DNA of 64,000 bases. Source: Methanobacterium sp. UBA353 (lineage in GTDB: Archaea > Methanobacteriota > Methanobacteria > Methanobacteriales > Methanobacteriaceae). The position numbers and the translations under genes were made by a program. Position 1 is the stretch's first letter, and every line of letters begins with the position of its first letter. Positions 1 through 10,698 of the stretch are shown in pieces. The stretch spans positions 62,001-126,000 of the forward strand of contig DALO01000002.1 in the NCBI GenBank assembly GCA_002496805.1, read 5' to 3'. The notes under the pieces are model-generated. The model was not told the origin of the DNA and ran no database searches. It saw only the letters and a list, made by a program, of their open reading frames with translations.

Positions 1-605
1 AAATTAGAATTATCAAATATGTTTAGGTCATTGGTGGAAATAAATCCTCCACTACCCACATTGATGATTTTTGGTGATCCAGTAGAAGACACAATTATGT
101 GGGCATGATCACCGCAAGCTAAACTTCCACGGGGATCACCAATAGCACCCGAGGCATCCTCCACTAAAATCACCCCTTTTTCATCACACAATTCAAATAT
201 TTCTTTAACTGGTTGTTCAGCCATGTAACCTGCAAAACTAGTTATAAATAGTGATTGGGGATTTTCAAGCTTTATATATCTATTTAAAACTTCTAAATTA
301 ATAATGCCCTGATTTGTAGGCAGGTATGATATCTTTAAACCCAAAAATTCGGCAATTTTTTTAAATCCAGTCCAACCACCCTGATCAGGTAATAATACAG
401 GTCCTTTAATGCTACTCATGACCATCATTATGGCTGAATTTCCACTATTTAATATTTTAGCATGGTCATGGTGAGTAATGTGTTTCACACTTTTTTCGGC
501 ATTTTTCTTATGGGTGGTCTCTTTTTCTCGGTTTCCCATATCTAAAGACGCCTGACACATGGTTTCCCTGACATTTTTTTGGGGTGTTTTTAAAAAAAGC
601 TCCAT
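1..605 (-). CDS. PLP-dependent aminotransferase-like protein (C-terminus outside window)
   Basis: The reading frame is open for about 201 codons from an ATG at 605 to the window edge. The visible part has the layout of a fold-type I PLP enzyme: a segment LLPDQGGWTGF, then LVEDASGAIGDPRG, where the Asp is placed like the one that contacts the cofactor ring nitrogen, then SSTGSPKIINVGSGGF, whose Lys is a good candidate for the Schiff-base lysine. The N-terminal 35 residues are charged and unlike the core. The gene lies 27 bp after the Nre stop codon on the same strand, so the two may be co-transcribed. The substrate cannot be told from this fragment; aminotransferase, lyase or SelA-like roles are all possible. 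Confidence 0.6.
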   Translation of the reverse strand, partial: MELFLKTPQKNVRETMCQASLDMGNREKETTHKKNAEKSVKHITHHDHAKILNSGNSAIMMVMSSIKGPVLLPDQGGWTGFKKIAEFLGLKISYLPTNQGIINLEVLNRYIKLENPQSLFITSFAGYMAEQPVKEIFELCDEKGVILVEDASGAIGDPRGSLACGDHAHIIVSSTGSPKIINVGSGGFISTNDLNIFDNSN

Positions 606-632
606 ATCATCACTGTTTCCAAAATGTTATAG

Positions 633-1796
<1,164 letters not shown>

Positions 1797-1901
1797 ATTA
1801 TCAGATTTGTTTTGTTTTAATAAAGATTTTAAGTGAGCAGATGAGAAGTAATAAAATTTTAAACATACACGCAATTTAAATTGTGTTCTATGTCTTTTTA
1901 A

Positions 1902-2381
1902 CTAAATTTTATCTCTTTTAACCAGTTTTAGGGAAGTTGAATTCATACAGTAGCGTAAACCAGTGGGTGGTGGTCCATCATCAAAAACATGCCCTAGATG
2001 TGCATGGCAACGGGCACAAAGTACTTCAGTTCTCGTCATGAATAGGCTCTGGTCAGTCTTGGTTGTAACGTTTTCTTCTGCAACTGGAGCCCAGAAACTG
2101 GGCCAGCCAGTACCAGAATCAAATTTAGTTTTAGATTCAAAAAGGTCAGTACCACAGCAAACACATTGGTAAATCCCATCTTCATGACAATCATGATACT
2201 TACCAGTAAATGCAGGTTCAGTTCCATTTTTTCTAGCAATTAGATAGGATTCAGGGGATAAAAACGATTTCCACTCCTCATCAGATTTCACAATTTTTTC
2301 AACCATTTTCGTGCTTTTTGAATCTGAGAAATATATCGGGATCAGACCATTTTCATGTTTTTTATCTTCCATGGTTGACAC
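1902..2381 (-). CDS. msrB: Peptide-methionine (R)-S-oxide reductase MsrB
   Basis: 159 residues from GTG, or 156 from the ATG nine bases later at 2372. It reduces methionine-R-sulfoxide in oxidised proteins. All MsrB landmarks are present: zinc ligands C73/C76 (in YQCVCCGTDLF) and C122/C125 (in CARCHAHLGHVF), the substrate-site motif GTGWPSF, and the catalytic Cys145 in RYCMNS. A TATA-like AT tract lies directly upstream (about 2385-2395), so the message probably has a very short leader. The gene stands alone between Nre and a decayed gene. An N-terminal extension of about 25 residues before the core is longer than in many free-standing MsrB proteins. Confidence 0.95.
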   Translation of the reverse strand: MSTMEDKKHENGLIPIYFSDSKSTKMVEKIVKSDEEWKSFLSPESYLIARKNGTEPAFTGKYHDCHEDGIYQCVCCGTDLFESKTKFDSGTGWPSFWAPVAEENVTTKTDQSLFMTRTEVLCARCHAHLGHVFDDGPPPTGLRYCMNSTSLKLVKRDKI

Positions 2382-2544
2382 CAGTTTATTATATAATTTT
2401 TAGGATTTGAATTAAGATCACTTACTTATCTATAATTATATTTAAATTGGGTGGACTTATGTTTTTAGGCAAGTATACAATCACACAATAAAAAAATTAT
2501 AATGAATGAAAGATTTATAATTAGATTAGAAAAATGGAAATGAA

Positions 2545-3128
2545 ACTTGAAAAATAGTAACTGAATGGAATGAAAACTTCAAACTAGAAAAAAGGCCATA
2601 ATAAAGATTTAATCCCAGAAAAAGTTTTTGTGGAACACATTGGAAGCACTTCCATTCCAAGACTTATCAGTAAACCTATCATTGACATAATGATAGGTGT
2701 TAAGGATGAAAACCAACTAAACAATTACATAAACAAAATAATCCCAATACGTTATGTTCAAGTAAGAAAATACGAGAAAATCTTTCCACTTCGCAGATAT
2801 TTCTTCAAATTAACTATGAAGATATAGATATTCCCAAAATCATTGATTTTTCAGGTGATCCAGAAAAATATGACGGTGGAAGTACCAGCATAAGTTTCAC
2901 ATCCACATGTTTAACTTTAATTCCAATTTCTGGAAAGATCACTTAATTATTCCGGAGTTATCTTTTGAAAAACAAAGACGAAATACTGGAATATAACCAA
3001 TAAAAAAAATAAACTTGTCTTAACAGAGTGAGAACTTGTCTTAACAGAATGGGCCAATATAAATGAATACACAAAAGCCAAAACATTTTTTATAAGAAAA
3101 ACCTTAAAAAGGGCTCTTGATTATGAAT
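2545..3128 (+). pseudogene. Decayed GrpB/UPF0157 family gene
   Basis: Fragments in changing frames reconstruct a UPF0157 (GrpB) protein: VEHIGSTSIPRLISKPIID near 2627-2683 is the hallmark N-terminal motif, RKYEKIFPLRRYFFK follows near 2766, and further fragments with the family C-terminal pattern (NFWKDHL, KNKDEILEYN, then TEWANINEYTKAK and FIRKTLKRAL) appear in other frames down to about 3120. Several frameshifts and stops separate these pieces and there is no continuous frame longer than 65 codons, so the gene is dead. A 21-bp tandem duplication lies inside it. The family belongs to the nucleotidyltransferase superfamily; the function lost is unknown. Confidence 0.75.
3012..3048. repeat. 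Tandem 21-bp duplication
   Basis: The 16-mer aacttgtcttaacaga occurs at 3012 and again at 3033, giving a 21-bp period. It sits inside the decayed GrpB-like gene and is most simply a local replication-slippage duplication; because 21 is a multiple of three it does not itself shift the frame. Confidence 0.8.
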
Positions 3129-3941
3129 CTAAAAAATGCGAAGAGAATAAACCGGGAGAAAAGGGGTCAGATTTCAGGAGAAGAACTTAATGATTACCGT
3201 GGTGTGGCGACTCATGAATTAATTGAAATGCTAAATTCTGATAATCCACAAAAAAGAACAATTTCTGCCAACATATTAGGGGAAAGACAAGAAACAAATG
3301 CCATAACTCCTCTATGTATGGCCTTCAAACGGGAAAAAGCATTATATTCTCGGATAGCAATTTCTGAAGCATTATCCCAAATAGGCGATCCTGCGATTGG
3401 TCCATTAATATATCTTCTGGGTAAGATCGGGAAAAATCAGGAAACTGAGCTTCCCCAGAAATATTTCAACAAAAAAAGTTATCCTCTGGTAAGGGATATG
3501 GCAGCCAGAACACTGGTTAAAATTGGAAAACCAGCAACTCCTGATCTTATAAAGATAATACAAACAGACGATGATTTTAAGATTCAACAAGCCATCGATG
3601 CCATTGGTGGAATAGCTGCCAAAACAGGGGATAAAAGGGCACTAAACGTACTTTTAAATAAGATGCAAAGATGTTCGGTTAGTGGGGATAAAATTACTTT
3701 GTGGAAAATAGTAAGGGCTTTAAGTGGATTTAAATATAGTGAAGAAGCTTTAGATTACTTATTGCCGATACTAGGGGGTGGTTATGATCTTCCAATTGTT
3801 TGGGAAGCTTTAAGGACTATAAGTCAGTTAAGAATAAAAAATCCGGATGTAATGGAAATAATTATGCGATTCACTTATAATGAAAATACAGAGATAAGTA
3901 AATCAGCTCAAATAGCGTTAAACAGCATGAATCAGCTGTAA
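3123..3941 (+). CDS. HEAT-repeat protein
   Basis: About 272 residues built almost wholly of HEAT/PBS-lyase-type helical repeats. Recognisable units include NPQKRTISANILGERQE, ALYSRIAISEALSQIGD (followed by PAIGPLIYLLG), LVRDMAARTLVKIGKPATP and KIQQAIDAIGGIAAKTGD. Such proteins are usually protein-interaction scaffolds; some relatives act on phycobilins or in tRNA and deoxyhypusine chemistry, but no catalytic metal motif typical of deoxyhypusine hydroxylase is seen. I prefer the ATG at 3123 over the TTG six bases upstream. The 5' end abuts the decayed GrpB-like gene, so its promoter must lie inside that remnant. No signal peptide or membrane segment is visible. Partner unknown. Confidence 0.8.
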   Translation: MNLKNAKRINREKRGQISGEELNDYRGVATHELIEMLNSDNPQKRTISANILGERQETNAITPLCMAFKREKALYSRIAISEALSQIGDPAIGPLIYLLGKIGKNQETELPQKYFNKKSYPLVRDMAARTLVKIGKPATPDLIKIIQTDDDFKIQQAIDAIGGIAAKTGDKRALNVLLNKMQRCSVSGDKITLWKIVRALSGFKYSEEALDYLLPILGGGYDLPIVWEALRTISQLRIKNPDVMEIIMRFTYNENTEISKSAQIALNSMNQL

Positions 3942-4017
3942 ATTCTTCATCATATGAAATTTCTTTATCTAATTTCATTAAATAATTTCATCAGTCATCT
4001 AACATTTGAGGGTAAAT

Positions 4018-4692
4018 ATGGGATTCGTGAACAGAATATCCTTGGTTATTTTTGATATGGATGGATTGATGTTTGATACCGAAAGATTAGTAATTTACAC
4101 TTGGATAAAGGCTGGAAAAAGTTATGGTATCCATATTTCCGATTCACTTGTTGTAAAATCAATTGGTCTGGATATTCAAGGTGCAGAAAAAGTGTTCAAG
4201 AAACATCTAGGTGAAAATTTCCCTTATCATGAGATCAGAAGCTTAAGATTAAAATATGCTCATGATTACGTAAATGAAAATGGAATTCCTGTTAAAAAAG
4301 GTCTTTATGAATTAATTGAATTTTTAGAACAAAAAACAGTCTTAAAAGCAGTTGCCACATCCACTGAAAGGCAACGAACAGAACATTTATTACGGTCTGC
4401 TGGACTGATAGATAAGTTCGATTTGGTAATATGTGGGGATGAAGTTTCCAATGGTAAACCAGAACCTGACATATTTTTAGCAGCTGCCAGAAAATTGAAT
4501 TGCAAAAGTAATGAATCTGTAGTTTTGGAAGACTCAGCTAACGGTATTATAGCAGCTTCAAGAGCTTATATGGTGCCATTTTTGGTCTTTGATATAAAAA
4601 AACCAGATAAAAATATTGAGAAATTAGCCCAAAAAACATTCAACTCACTTCTGGAAGTACGTGATTATTTCCAAAAAATAGAATTTTTATAG
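4018..4692 (+). CDS. HAD-superfamily hydrolase, beta-phosphoglucomutase-like
   Basis: About 224 residues with all HAD motifs: motif I FDMDGLMFDTE (nucleophile and acid/base Asp), motif II ATSTER (Thr/Ser), motif III Lys in NGKPEPDIF, and motif IV VVLEDSANGI. The helical cap between motif I and II is C1-type, as in beta-phosphoglucomutase, phosphoglycolate phosphatase and related sugar-phosphate phosphatases. Start chosen at the ATG preceded by a GAGGGT ribosome-binding site about seven bases upstream rather than the in-frame TTG at 4006. It is followed convergently by a methyltransferase gene 40 bp away. The natural substrate cannot be inferred. Ends with TAG. Confidence 0.9.
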   Translation: MGFVNRISLVIFDMDGLMFDTERLVIYTWIKAGKSYGIHISDSLVVKSIGLDIQGAEKVFKKHLGENFPYHEIRSLRLKYAHDYVNENGIPVKKGLYELIEFLEQKTVLKAVATSTERQRTEHLLRSAGLIDKFDLVICGDEVSNGKPEPDIFLAAARKLNCKSNESVVLEDSANGIIAASRAYMVPFLVFDIKKPDKNIEKLAQKTFNSLLEVRDYFQKIEFL

Positions 4693-4732
4693 AACTTCAC
4701 TTTTTCCAAGGCAAGTAATCATTACCAAATGT

Positions 4733-5377
4733 TCATTTCTTTCTTCCAAGATAATAAAAACCATTGGAAATGTTGCCGTTCATGGTTCTGAAAATAGTTT
4801 TTTCAAATAACAAGTTATCATAATCATTAGTTAGTTCCAATATATGTTTTATCGAATGATGTCTCAAAATTAATCCTTCAGGAAGTTTAAAAACTCCATA
4901 AATCCCATATTTGTCTTCATATTTGGCATAACGTTTAAGATTCCGTTGATCATGGTTTAAAAGAAAGTCACTGAGGTACAGTATTCCATTATTTTTTAAA
5001 ACTCTAGATATCTCTTTTAATAAGAGATCCTGTTCTATATCCGTAACATTGCTGGTGAGCACACCAATGAGAATTACAGAATCAAATTCATTATCAGGGA
5101 ATGGCAAATTCTCCCCATTATTTTTAATAAGATTTAAATATGGATATAATTTTAATCCTCTTTTAATCATTGCCACTGAGAAGTCAACTCCAGTTAAATT
5201 ATTAAAACCATTGGTATGGAGTTCATTCAAGGTTCTTCCGTAACCGCAACCCACATCCAGAACTTTCATTCTGGGGGTAACGTGTTTTTCAAACTTTTTC
5301 ATTGAAAATGGAGTGGGGAATTCTTTTGTCCCTGCTAATTCATTCCAACATTTTTCTTGATCTTTAATATTTTCCAT
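4733..5377 (-). CDS. Class I SAM-dependent methyltransferase
   Basis: About 214 residues with the Rossmann-fold methyltransferase pattern: motif I VLDVGCGYGRTL for S-adenosylmethionine binding, the acidic residue ending strand 2 in NLTGVDFS, motif II around FDSVILIGVLTS, and post-II EISRVLKNNGILYLSDF. It is a small-molecule-type methyltransferase (Methyltransf_11/25-like). I place the start at the ATG opening MENIKDQEKCW; a TTG nine codons upstream is possible. It stands alone, convergent with the HAD gene, so context gives no substrate. Confidence 0.85.
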   Translation of the reverse strand: MENIKDQEKCWNELAGTKEFPTPFSMKKFEKHVTPRMKVLDVGCGYGRTLNELHTNGFNNLTGVDFSVAMIKRGLKLYPYLNLIKNNGENLPFPDNEFDSVILIGVLTSNVTDIEQDLLLKEISRVLKNNGILYLSDFLLNHDQRNLKRYAKYEDKYGIYGVFKLPEGLILRHHSIKHILELTNDYDNLLFEKTIFRTMNGNISNGFYYLGRKK

Positions 5378-5537
5378 ATTTTGCTCTTTCAGATGCTTTT
5401 TCAACTTCTATGGGGTATTCATGGGCAGGACAAAGTCATTTAAATGAATAAGTATTACTTTATAGTGCAATTCTTCAGTTTCACTTAGGTCAATTCATTT
5501 AATTTGATAAGATCAAATTACCTTAAAATTATATCTT

Positions 5538-5945
5538 TTATTTTAATATGAGTGTTTTAATATCTTCTCGTGGGATCTTCATTTTAAATAGGGATGCTTT
5601 TTTAGGGCAACATTGGATGCAAGCCTGACAACCCACAATTTTTCTTCCAGGTTGGTTTTTATTTATTATTCCAATATTGTTACTGGGACAGATTTTCTGA
5701 CAGTTTAAGCAGAGATTCATTTTTCATCCACAGAAAATTGGCCCATGGTATTTGTGTGGTCAACAGCCCTTCTATACATAAATTTCCCGAATAAATTTAG
5801 TCAATTTTTCTAAGAAATTAACAACCATTTTTGGCATATCCCAGATATAAACTGGAAAAACTAGGCCTACAATGGTTTCATTTGCTTTTATATTTGTTTC
5901 GTGATTTGTTATGTAAGATTCAAGACTACGATTGAACACAATGTA
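5538..5945 (-). pseudogene. Decayed EFR1-type flavodoxin-ferredoxin fusion
   Basis: Two consecutive pieces on the minus strand match the EFR1 architecture. The upstream piece, about 5765-5945, reads ETIVGLVFPVYIWDMPKMVV and continues with NFLEKLTKF, the flavodoxin half, and then hits a stop. The downstream piece, 5538-5720, is an open frame of 60 codons with cysteine clusters C4-x2-C7-x3-C11-P and C31-x2-C34-x2-C37-C38-P, the two [4Fe-4S] binding sets of the ferredoxin half (ending QACIQCCPKKA). The flavodoxin N-terminus including the phosphate loop is absent. The ferredoxin part could still be translated as a mini-ferredoxin, but decay is the simpler reading. Confidence 0.65.
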
Positions 5946-6033
5946 AGAAAAAAATTAATAAAAGAAGTAGAATCATTAAAAAGGAAGTAAATCACAAATC
6001 TGCGTATTGTTTTTTTTAAATTTAAAAAAAATT

Positions 6034-6960
6034 TCAGGCAAATTCAATGGTACTGGGGGGTTTGTCACTTACTGAAAGAGCAACATGGGTTACTTCAGGA
6101 ATTTCTGCAGTAATTCTTTTTGACATTGTTTTCACCATTTCCCACGGTAGTTCAGGGACATCTGCAGTCATAGCGTCCAGAGACTCTACCATCCGAAGAA
6201 CAATCAGGTGTCCGTAATCTCTCATATCACCTTTAACTCCAGTGACCTTAGTATTAGTGAGAACGGCAAAATACTGCCACAAAGTTTTATCCAGACCCAA
6301 TTTTTGCACTTCTTCTTCCACTATGGCATTGGCCTTGCGGCAAATTTCGATTTTTTCCTGAGTTAACGCACCCACAATACGCACTGCCAGTCCGGGTCCT
6401 GGATATGGTTGTCTTTTTATTATTTCTTCAGGTAAGCCCATTTCCGCCCCAATAATTCTTACTTCATTCTTATATAGTTCCCTTATTGGTTCTACTAATT
6501 TTAATACCATTCCATGGGGGAGTGCGACATTATGGTGTGTTTTGATATCGCCATCACTTTCTATCCAGTCCGGTGCGATGGTACCTTGCACCAAGAACTC
6601 AGCACCTACTTTTTCAGCTTCTCGTTCAAAAACTTGGATAAATACTTTTCCAATGATTTTCCTCTTCTCTTCAGGGTCTTCAACACCTTTTAATTTGTTC
6701 AGGAACTCTTCACTGGCATTTATGTACTTCAAATTAAGTCGTTTTTCGAAGGTTTTTTTAACATAATCTGCTTCACCTTCACGTAACAGCCCATGGTTTA
6801 CAAAAATTGCGGTTAAATTATTCCCTATAGCTTCAGAAACCAATACAGAAGCAACTGAACTATCAACTCCACCAGAAAGAGCGATTATTGTTTTTTTATC
6901 ACCTATTTTTTTTTGGATTTCATCTATGGATTCTTTAATGAAGGAAGATGGATCTAACAT
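6034..6960 (-). CDS. guaAB: GMP synthase, ATP-pyrophosphatase subunit (subunit B)
   Basis: 308 residues. It activates XMP with ATP and aminates it to GMP, using ammonia delivered by the glutaminase subunit encoded at 9721-10290. The PP-loop [14 protein letters not shown] is near residue 30, and the C-terminal GMP synthase dimerisation domain ends in the typical KPPSTIEFA (residues binding XMP phosphate). [15 protein letters not shown] is a strongly conserved segment. Archaea commonly encode this enzyme as two proteins. A GGTGAAA ribosome-binding sequence precedes the ATG. A run of A/T follows the stop. The partner gene is not adjacent here but about 2.8 kb upstream, beyond two genes on the other strand. 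Confidence 0.95.
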   Translation of the reverse strand: MLDPSSFIKESIDEIQKKIGDKKTIIALSGGVDSSVASVLVSEAIGNNLTAIFVNHGLLREGEADYVKKTFEKRLNLKYINASEEFLNKLKGVEDPEEKRKIIGKVFIQVFEREAEKVGAEFLVQGTIAPDWIESDGDIKTHHNVALPHGMVLKLVEPIRELYKNEVRIIGAEMGLPEEIIKRQPYPGPGLAVRIVGALTQEKIEICRKANAIVEEEVQKLGLDKTLWQYFAVLTNTKVTGVKGDMRDYGHLIVLRMVESLDAMTADVPELPWEMVKTMSKRITAEIPEVTHVALSVSDKPPSTIEFA

Positions 6961-7607
6961 GTTTTTTCACCTTAAGTTTGGATAATAGAGTTTAATCTAT
7001 TTTTTTTATTTAAAATATATATTTTAATTAGTATTTTTTTTTATCTAGTTGATTTTAATTGTCAATTGTATTTAACTAAATGATTTTTTAATATAAATTT
7101 TTTATATTGCAATGATTTTATAAAAATCCACACATATGATATAATATGAATAAATAGTATTTCAAGGAGCAGATTAACACGATTTTGTAATTTCATGAAT
7201 TTTTCAAAATAGAATATAAAATAAAGGGCATACAAATATCTTGGCGTTCAAAGATTACAATTTCACTGGAGATCCTTACTAACAACATCTAATGGATATA
7301 AAGTTAAAAAAAGATAAAATACAACACCATTCTTAGCTAAAACTAATTAGTGAACAAGATTTTCTTATCAAAACCAAAAATTTGAAAAGATCAAATCATG
7401 TAAAACAAAACTTTACTATCTCTAATGGTAGATACTGTTGTATCTGGAATATATCATCAGGAAAATTATAACCGGTTTATAATTTTATAAATGGAGGATT
7501 TGAGATTTAAACAATATAATTTGCATTGGATAAAAATTTCTTAATTCTTAGATTTATTGAAATATTATTCTCAAAGTTTCTATTCCAATTTGGTTGTTGG
7601 GAGATAT
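6961..7607. other. AT-rich intergenic region, no gene seen
   Basis: About 650 bp between divergent guaAB and the GtrA-like gene. It is extremely AT-rich with many stops in all frames. It must hold the promoters of both genes; several TATA-like tracts (for example around 7010-7030 and 7480-7490) fit but none stands out. I see no RNA gene, repeat or short ORF with a convincing ribosome-binding site. Confidence 0.5.
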
Positions 7608-8063
7608 ATGATAATTAAAATTAAATATAAATCTGTAATAAAAAATTTGGCAAGAAAATTATTTAAACATCCAACTGGAAGCACTAGAATTCAGTTTTTT
7701 AGGTACGTCTTTGTTGGAGGAGCTGCATTTATTGTAGATTTTCTTTCATTATTTGTATTAACAGATTATTTCGGGATTTATTACATCTTATCTGCAGCTT
7801 TCGCATTCATTTTAGGTCTAATTACTAACTATTTATTAAGTATTAGATGGGTTTTTAATCAACGCAGCTTTGATAATAAAACCATTGAATTTAGCCTATT
7901 TGCAGTTATTGGCATGATAGGGTTGGGTTTGAATGAGATTTTCATATGGTTTTTCACATCTGAACTAGGTTTTTATTACATGATTTCAAAGATCATAACA
8001 GCGGTCATAATACTTTTCTGGAATTTTTTTGCAAGAAAAATCACTTTATTTAGAGCAGGTTAA
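7608..8063 (+). CDS. GtrA family membrane protein
   Basis: About 151 residues with four predicted transmembrane helices and the GtrA signature near the start ([19 protein letters not shown], then a [11 protein letters not shown] loop). Family members are thought to flip or assist transfer of polyprenyl-phosphate-linked sugars during surface glycan synthesis. Start set at the ATG preceded by GGGAGA (7599-7604); the upstream in-frame TTG at 7557 has no such site. It ends two bases before the next ATG, so the two genes form an operon. That partner is a flavin oxidoreductase related to UDP-galactopyranose mutase, which supports a role in cell-surface sugar or lipid-linked sugar metabolism. The exact substrate is unknown. 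Confidence 0.85.
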   Translation: MIIKIKYKSVIKNLARKLFKHPTGSTRIQFFRYVFVGGAAFIVDFLSLFVLTDYFGIYYILSAAFAFILGLITNYLLSIRWVFNQRSFDNKTIEFSLFAVIGMIGLGLNEIFIWFFTSELGFYYMISKIITAVIILFWNFFARKITLFRAG

Positions 8064-8065
8064 AT

Positions 8066-9676
8066 ATGAGTAAAAAAGTGGCGGTAATTATTGGCGCGGG
8101 TCCAGCAGGTTTAACTGCTGCCTATGAATTGATAGATAAAACTGATATTAAGCCTATTATTTTTGAAGCAACAGATAGTTCAGGTGGTATATCCAAAACA
8201 GTGAATTATAAAGGTAACAGAATTGATATTGGGGGGCATCGCTTTTTTTCCAAGTCCGATCGGATAATGCAGTGGTGGCAAAATATTCTACCTCTGCAGG
8301 GAGAACCAGCCAAGGATGACACTGATTTGGGACTAAAAGTACCTCTTGCTGAACAAAGCATTAAACGAAGGGTTGGATCACAAAATTTAGAATATTTTAA
8401 CCCCCCAGACCCTGAAAAAACTGATGAAGTTATGCTAAATCGAAGCAGGCTTTCAAGAATCTTTTTTATCAGAAAATTTTTTGATTATCCAGTTTCCCTA
8501 AACTATAACACATTATCTAATTTAGGAATAAAAAGAACTTTTAAAATAGGATTAAGCTACATTAAATCTTCTCTGAATCAAATCAAACCTGAAAAATCAT
8601 TGGAAGATTTTTTCATAAATAGATTTGGTGAGGAATTGTACCATACTTTCTTTAAAGATTACACAGAGAAAGTTTGGGGAGTATCATGTGGTGAAATTAA
8701 ATCAGATTGGGGGGCGCAACGGGTTAAGAGCCTTTCAATTAAAAAAACAATTTTTCACGCAATTTCTAAAAATTTTTTCCGAAATTCATCAATTTCCCAG
8801 AAAAAAGTTGAAACCAGCTTAATATCTCAATTTATGTACCCAAAATTAGGTCCAGGACAGATGTGGGATGAGGTAGCTAAAATCATCACTGAAAACGGTG
8901 GAAAAATACACTATCGGAGTCAAGTCATTGGAATAAAAAATAAGGATCAATATATTAAGTCTGTTCAATATGAAGAAAAATCCACTGGGGTTGTGAAAAG
9001 CATAAAAGGAGATTATTTCTTCTCCACAATGCCAGTAAAGGATTTAATAAATTCATTTAATGGAGATGTTCCAGTTGAAGTACAAAAAGTAGCAAACGGA
9101 TTAATGTATCGAGACTTCATTACAGTGGGATTACTTCTGAAAAAATTAAAAATTAAGAACAAGACTAAAATTAAGACACTTAATGATCTGATTCCTGATA
9201 ACTGGATTTATATTCAGGAAAGGGATGTAAAATTGGGTAGGCTTCAAATATTTAATAATTGGAGTCCGTATATGGTTAAAGACGATAATAATGTTTGGAT
9301 AGGCTTAGAATACTTTTGTAATGAAGGAGATGAATTCTGGAATATGGATGATCATAAATTAACAGATTTTGCTGTCAATGAATTGGCCAGTATCGATGTA
9401 ATCAACAAAGAAGATGTAATTGATTCGGTTATTATTAGGATGTCAAAAACATATCCCGCATATTTTGGAACATATGATCGTTTCTCAATTATCAGAAAAT
9501 TCACAGATCAATTTGAAAACCTGTTTTTAGTTGGCAGGAACGGTATGCATCGTTACAACAACATGGACCATTCAATGCTCACTGCCATGACTGCAGTTGA
9601 AAATATATGTGAAGGAATCATTTCAAAGGATAATCTATGGATGATCAATGCTGAAGAAGATTACCATGAAGAATGA
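8066..9676 (+). CDS. FAD/NAD(P)-dependent amine-oxidase-like protein (UDP-galactopyranose mutase-like)
   Basis: 536 residues. The N-terminal dinucleotide-binding motif [16 protein letters not shown] and the following [20 protein letters not shown] are typical of the NAD(P)-binding_8/amino-oxidase family that includes protoporphyrinogen oxidase, phytoene desaturase and UDP-galactopyranose mutase; the GGHRFFSKS segment is like that in mutase-like proteins found beside glycan genes. The C-terminal FAD-closing motif is [18 protein letters not shown]. It is coupled to the GtrA-like gene (2-bp gap), so I infer a role in a lipid-linked or nucleotide-sugar modification, not in haem synthesis. Oxidase versus redox-neutral mutase chemistry cannot be decided from sequence reading alone. 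It converges on guaAA 44 bp downstream. Confidence 0.8.
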   Translation: MSKKVAVIIGAGPAGLTAAYELIDKTDIKPIIFEATDSSGGISKTVNYKGNRIDIGGHRFFSKSDRIMQWWQNILPLQGEPAKDDTDLGLKVPLAEQSIKRRVGSQNLEYFNPPDPEKTDEVMLNRSRLSRIFFIRKFFDYPVSLNYNTLSNLGIKRTFKIGLSYIKSSLNQIKPEKSLEDFFINRFGEELYHTFFKDYTEKVWGVSCGEIKSDWGAQRVKSLSIKKTIFHAISKNFFRNSSISQKKVETSLISQFMYPKLGPGQMWDEVAKIITENGGKIHYRSQVIGIKNKDQYIKSVQYEEKSTGVVKSIKGDYFFSTMPVKDLINSFNGDVPVEVQKVANGLMYRDFITVGLLLKKLKIKNKTKIKTLNDLIPDNWIYIQERDVKLGRLQIFNNWSPYMVKDDNNVWIGLEYFCNEGDEFWNMDDHKLTDFAVNELASIDVINKEDVIDSVIIRMSKTYPAYFGTYDRFSIIRKFTDQFENLFLVGRNGMHRYNNMDHSMLTAMTAVENICEGIISKDNLWMINAEEDYHEE

Positions 9677-9720
9677 TTCTATTATTGTACTCCTAAAATA
9701 TGTATAAAATTTAATAGATT

Positions 9721-10290
9721 TTAAGGCCTATTTGAATGTTCCAAACATACTTTATAGAAGTTATCAAACACTTTAGGCCCATTGGGAGTATGATGGACCT
9801 CGGGATGGAATTGTATTCCATATAATGGTTTATTTTTATGTTTAATGGCTTCAACATCACATATGGTGGATGTGGCGAGAATTTTAAAATCAGGGGGTAG
9901 TTTGGTTATTTCGTCCTTATGTGAAGCCCAAACATCTAATTGAGTTCCCAAACCTTTAAAAATGTCATTTTCATCCAAGATATTAATCTGAATCTGTGCA
10001 AAACTTTCCGAACTTGCAGGATCGATCTGGCCACCATACGTTTGGGCCAAAATTTGGTGGCCCAAGCAAATGCCTAGAACAGGATAATCCAGTTTTTTTA
10101 TGTATTGAGAGCTCATACCCGATCTTTTTACTGAAGGTCCCCCTCCAATGATAAGTCCTACTGGTTCTTTATCTTCAATTTCGTTGAGAGGAATATTGTT
10201 AGGCACCAGTTCTGATGGTATTTTCAGATAATGTAAAGCACGATTAATACGGTGATTGTACTGTCCGTGATTGTTAACCACTAATATCAT
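9721..10290 (-). CDS. guaAA: GMP synthase, glutamine amidotransferase subunit (subunit A)
   Basis: 189 residues, a class I glutaminase that supplies ammonia to the ATP-pyrophosphatase subunit encoded at 6034-6960. The nucleophile elbow is GICLGHQ with catalytic Cys75; the His and Glu of the triad are in [10 protein letters not shown] near residue 165. [12 protein letters not shown] is the conserved oxyanion-region segment. It starts with ATG and [15 protein letters not shown], typical for the archaeal subunit. It is separated from its partner gene by the GtrA/oxidoreductase pair on the opposite strand, whereas a close pairing might be expected for a two-subunit enzyme. Confidence 0.93.
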   Translation of the reverse strand: MILVVNNHGQYNHRINRALHYLKIPSELVPNNIPLNEIEDKEPVGLIIGGGPSVKRSGMSSQYIKKLDYPVLGICLGHQILAQTYGGQIDPASSESFAQIQINILDENDIFKGLGTQLDVWASHKDEITKLPPDFKILATSTICDVEAIKHKNKPLYGIQFHPEVHHTPNGPKVFDNFYKVCLEHSNRP

Positions 10291-10450
10291 AATATTTTTA
10301 TCTCCTAAGATCTATCTAAAAATCTATTTTTTTAATTCCCGAGAAATTTATTAAATCAACAATGGTTCCTGATGTTATTAATTATCAATGATCAGAGTTG
10401 AATTTGTTTTATGGAAATATTTTTATGTTTAAATGATAATATAGAAAAAT

Positions 10451-10591
10451 ATGGAACATCAAGACATTTTACTCATAATGGTGGCCCTAGTACTGGCAGT
10501 AGTTTTCTTCTATCTATTCATATGGTTTCTTCCAGTAATAATCGTACTGGTGATAGCCTATATAATATTTAAATTTTTAAAGGGAACTTGA
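10451..10591 (+). CDS. 46-residue single-membrane-pass small protein
   Basis: A short frame begins at an ATG ([11 protein letters not shown]) and ends at TGA. After five polar residues it is nearly all hydrophobic, with one or two membrane spans broken by a proline ([13 protein letters not shown]) and a basic tail (KFLKGT), a topology giving an N-out or hairpin small membrane protein. It lies just upstream of the DUF2124-like gene on the same strand. AT-rich promoter-like sequence precedes it (about 10425-10445). No family recognised. Translation is not proven, but the codon use and clean hydrophobic profile favour a real gene. Confidence 0.55.
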   Translation: MEHQDILLIMVALVLAVVFFYLFIWFLPVIIVLVIAYIIFKFLKGT

Positions 10592-10698
10592 GATTTATTA
10601 AGGAATATTTACCTTCATATCTTTTAAATTCGGAATATTTCCATTTTTTACAAGCTTTTTTATATATTTTTAATTTGCAGGATTTTTCTGGTGAAAAA

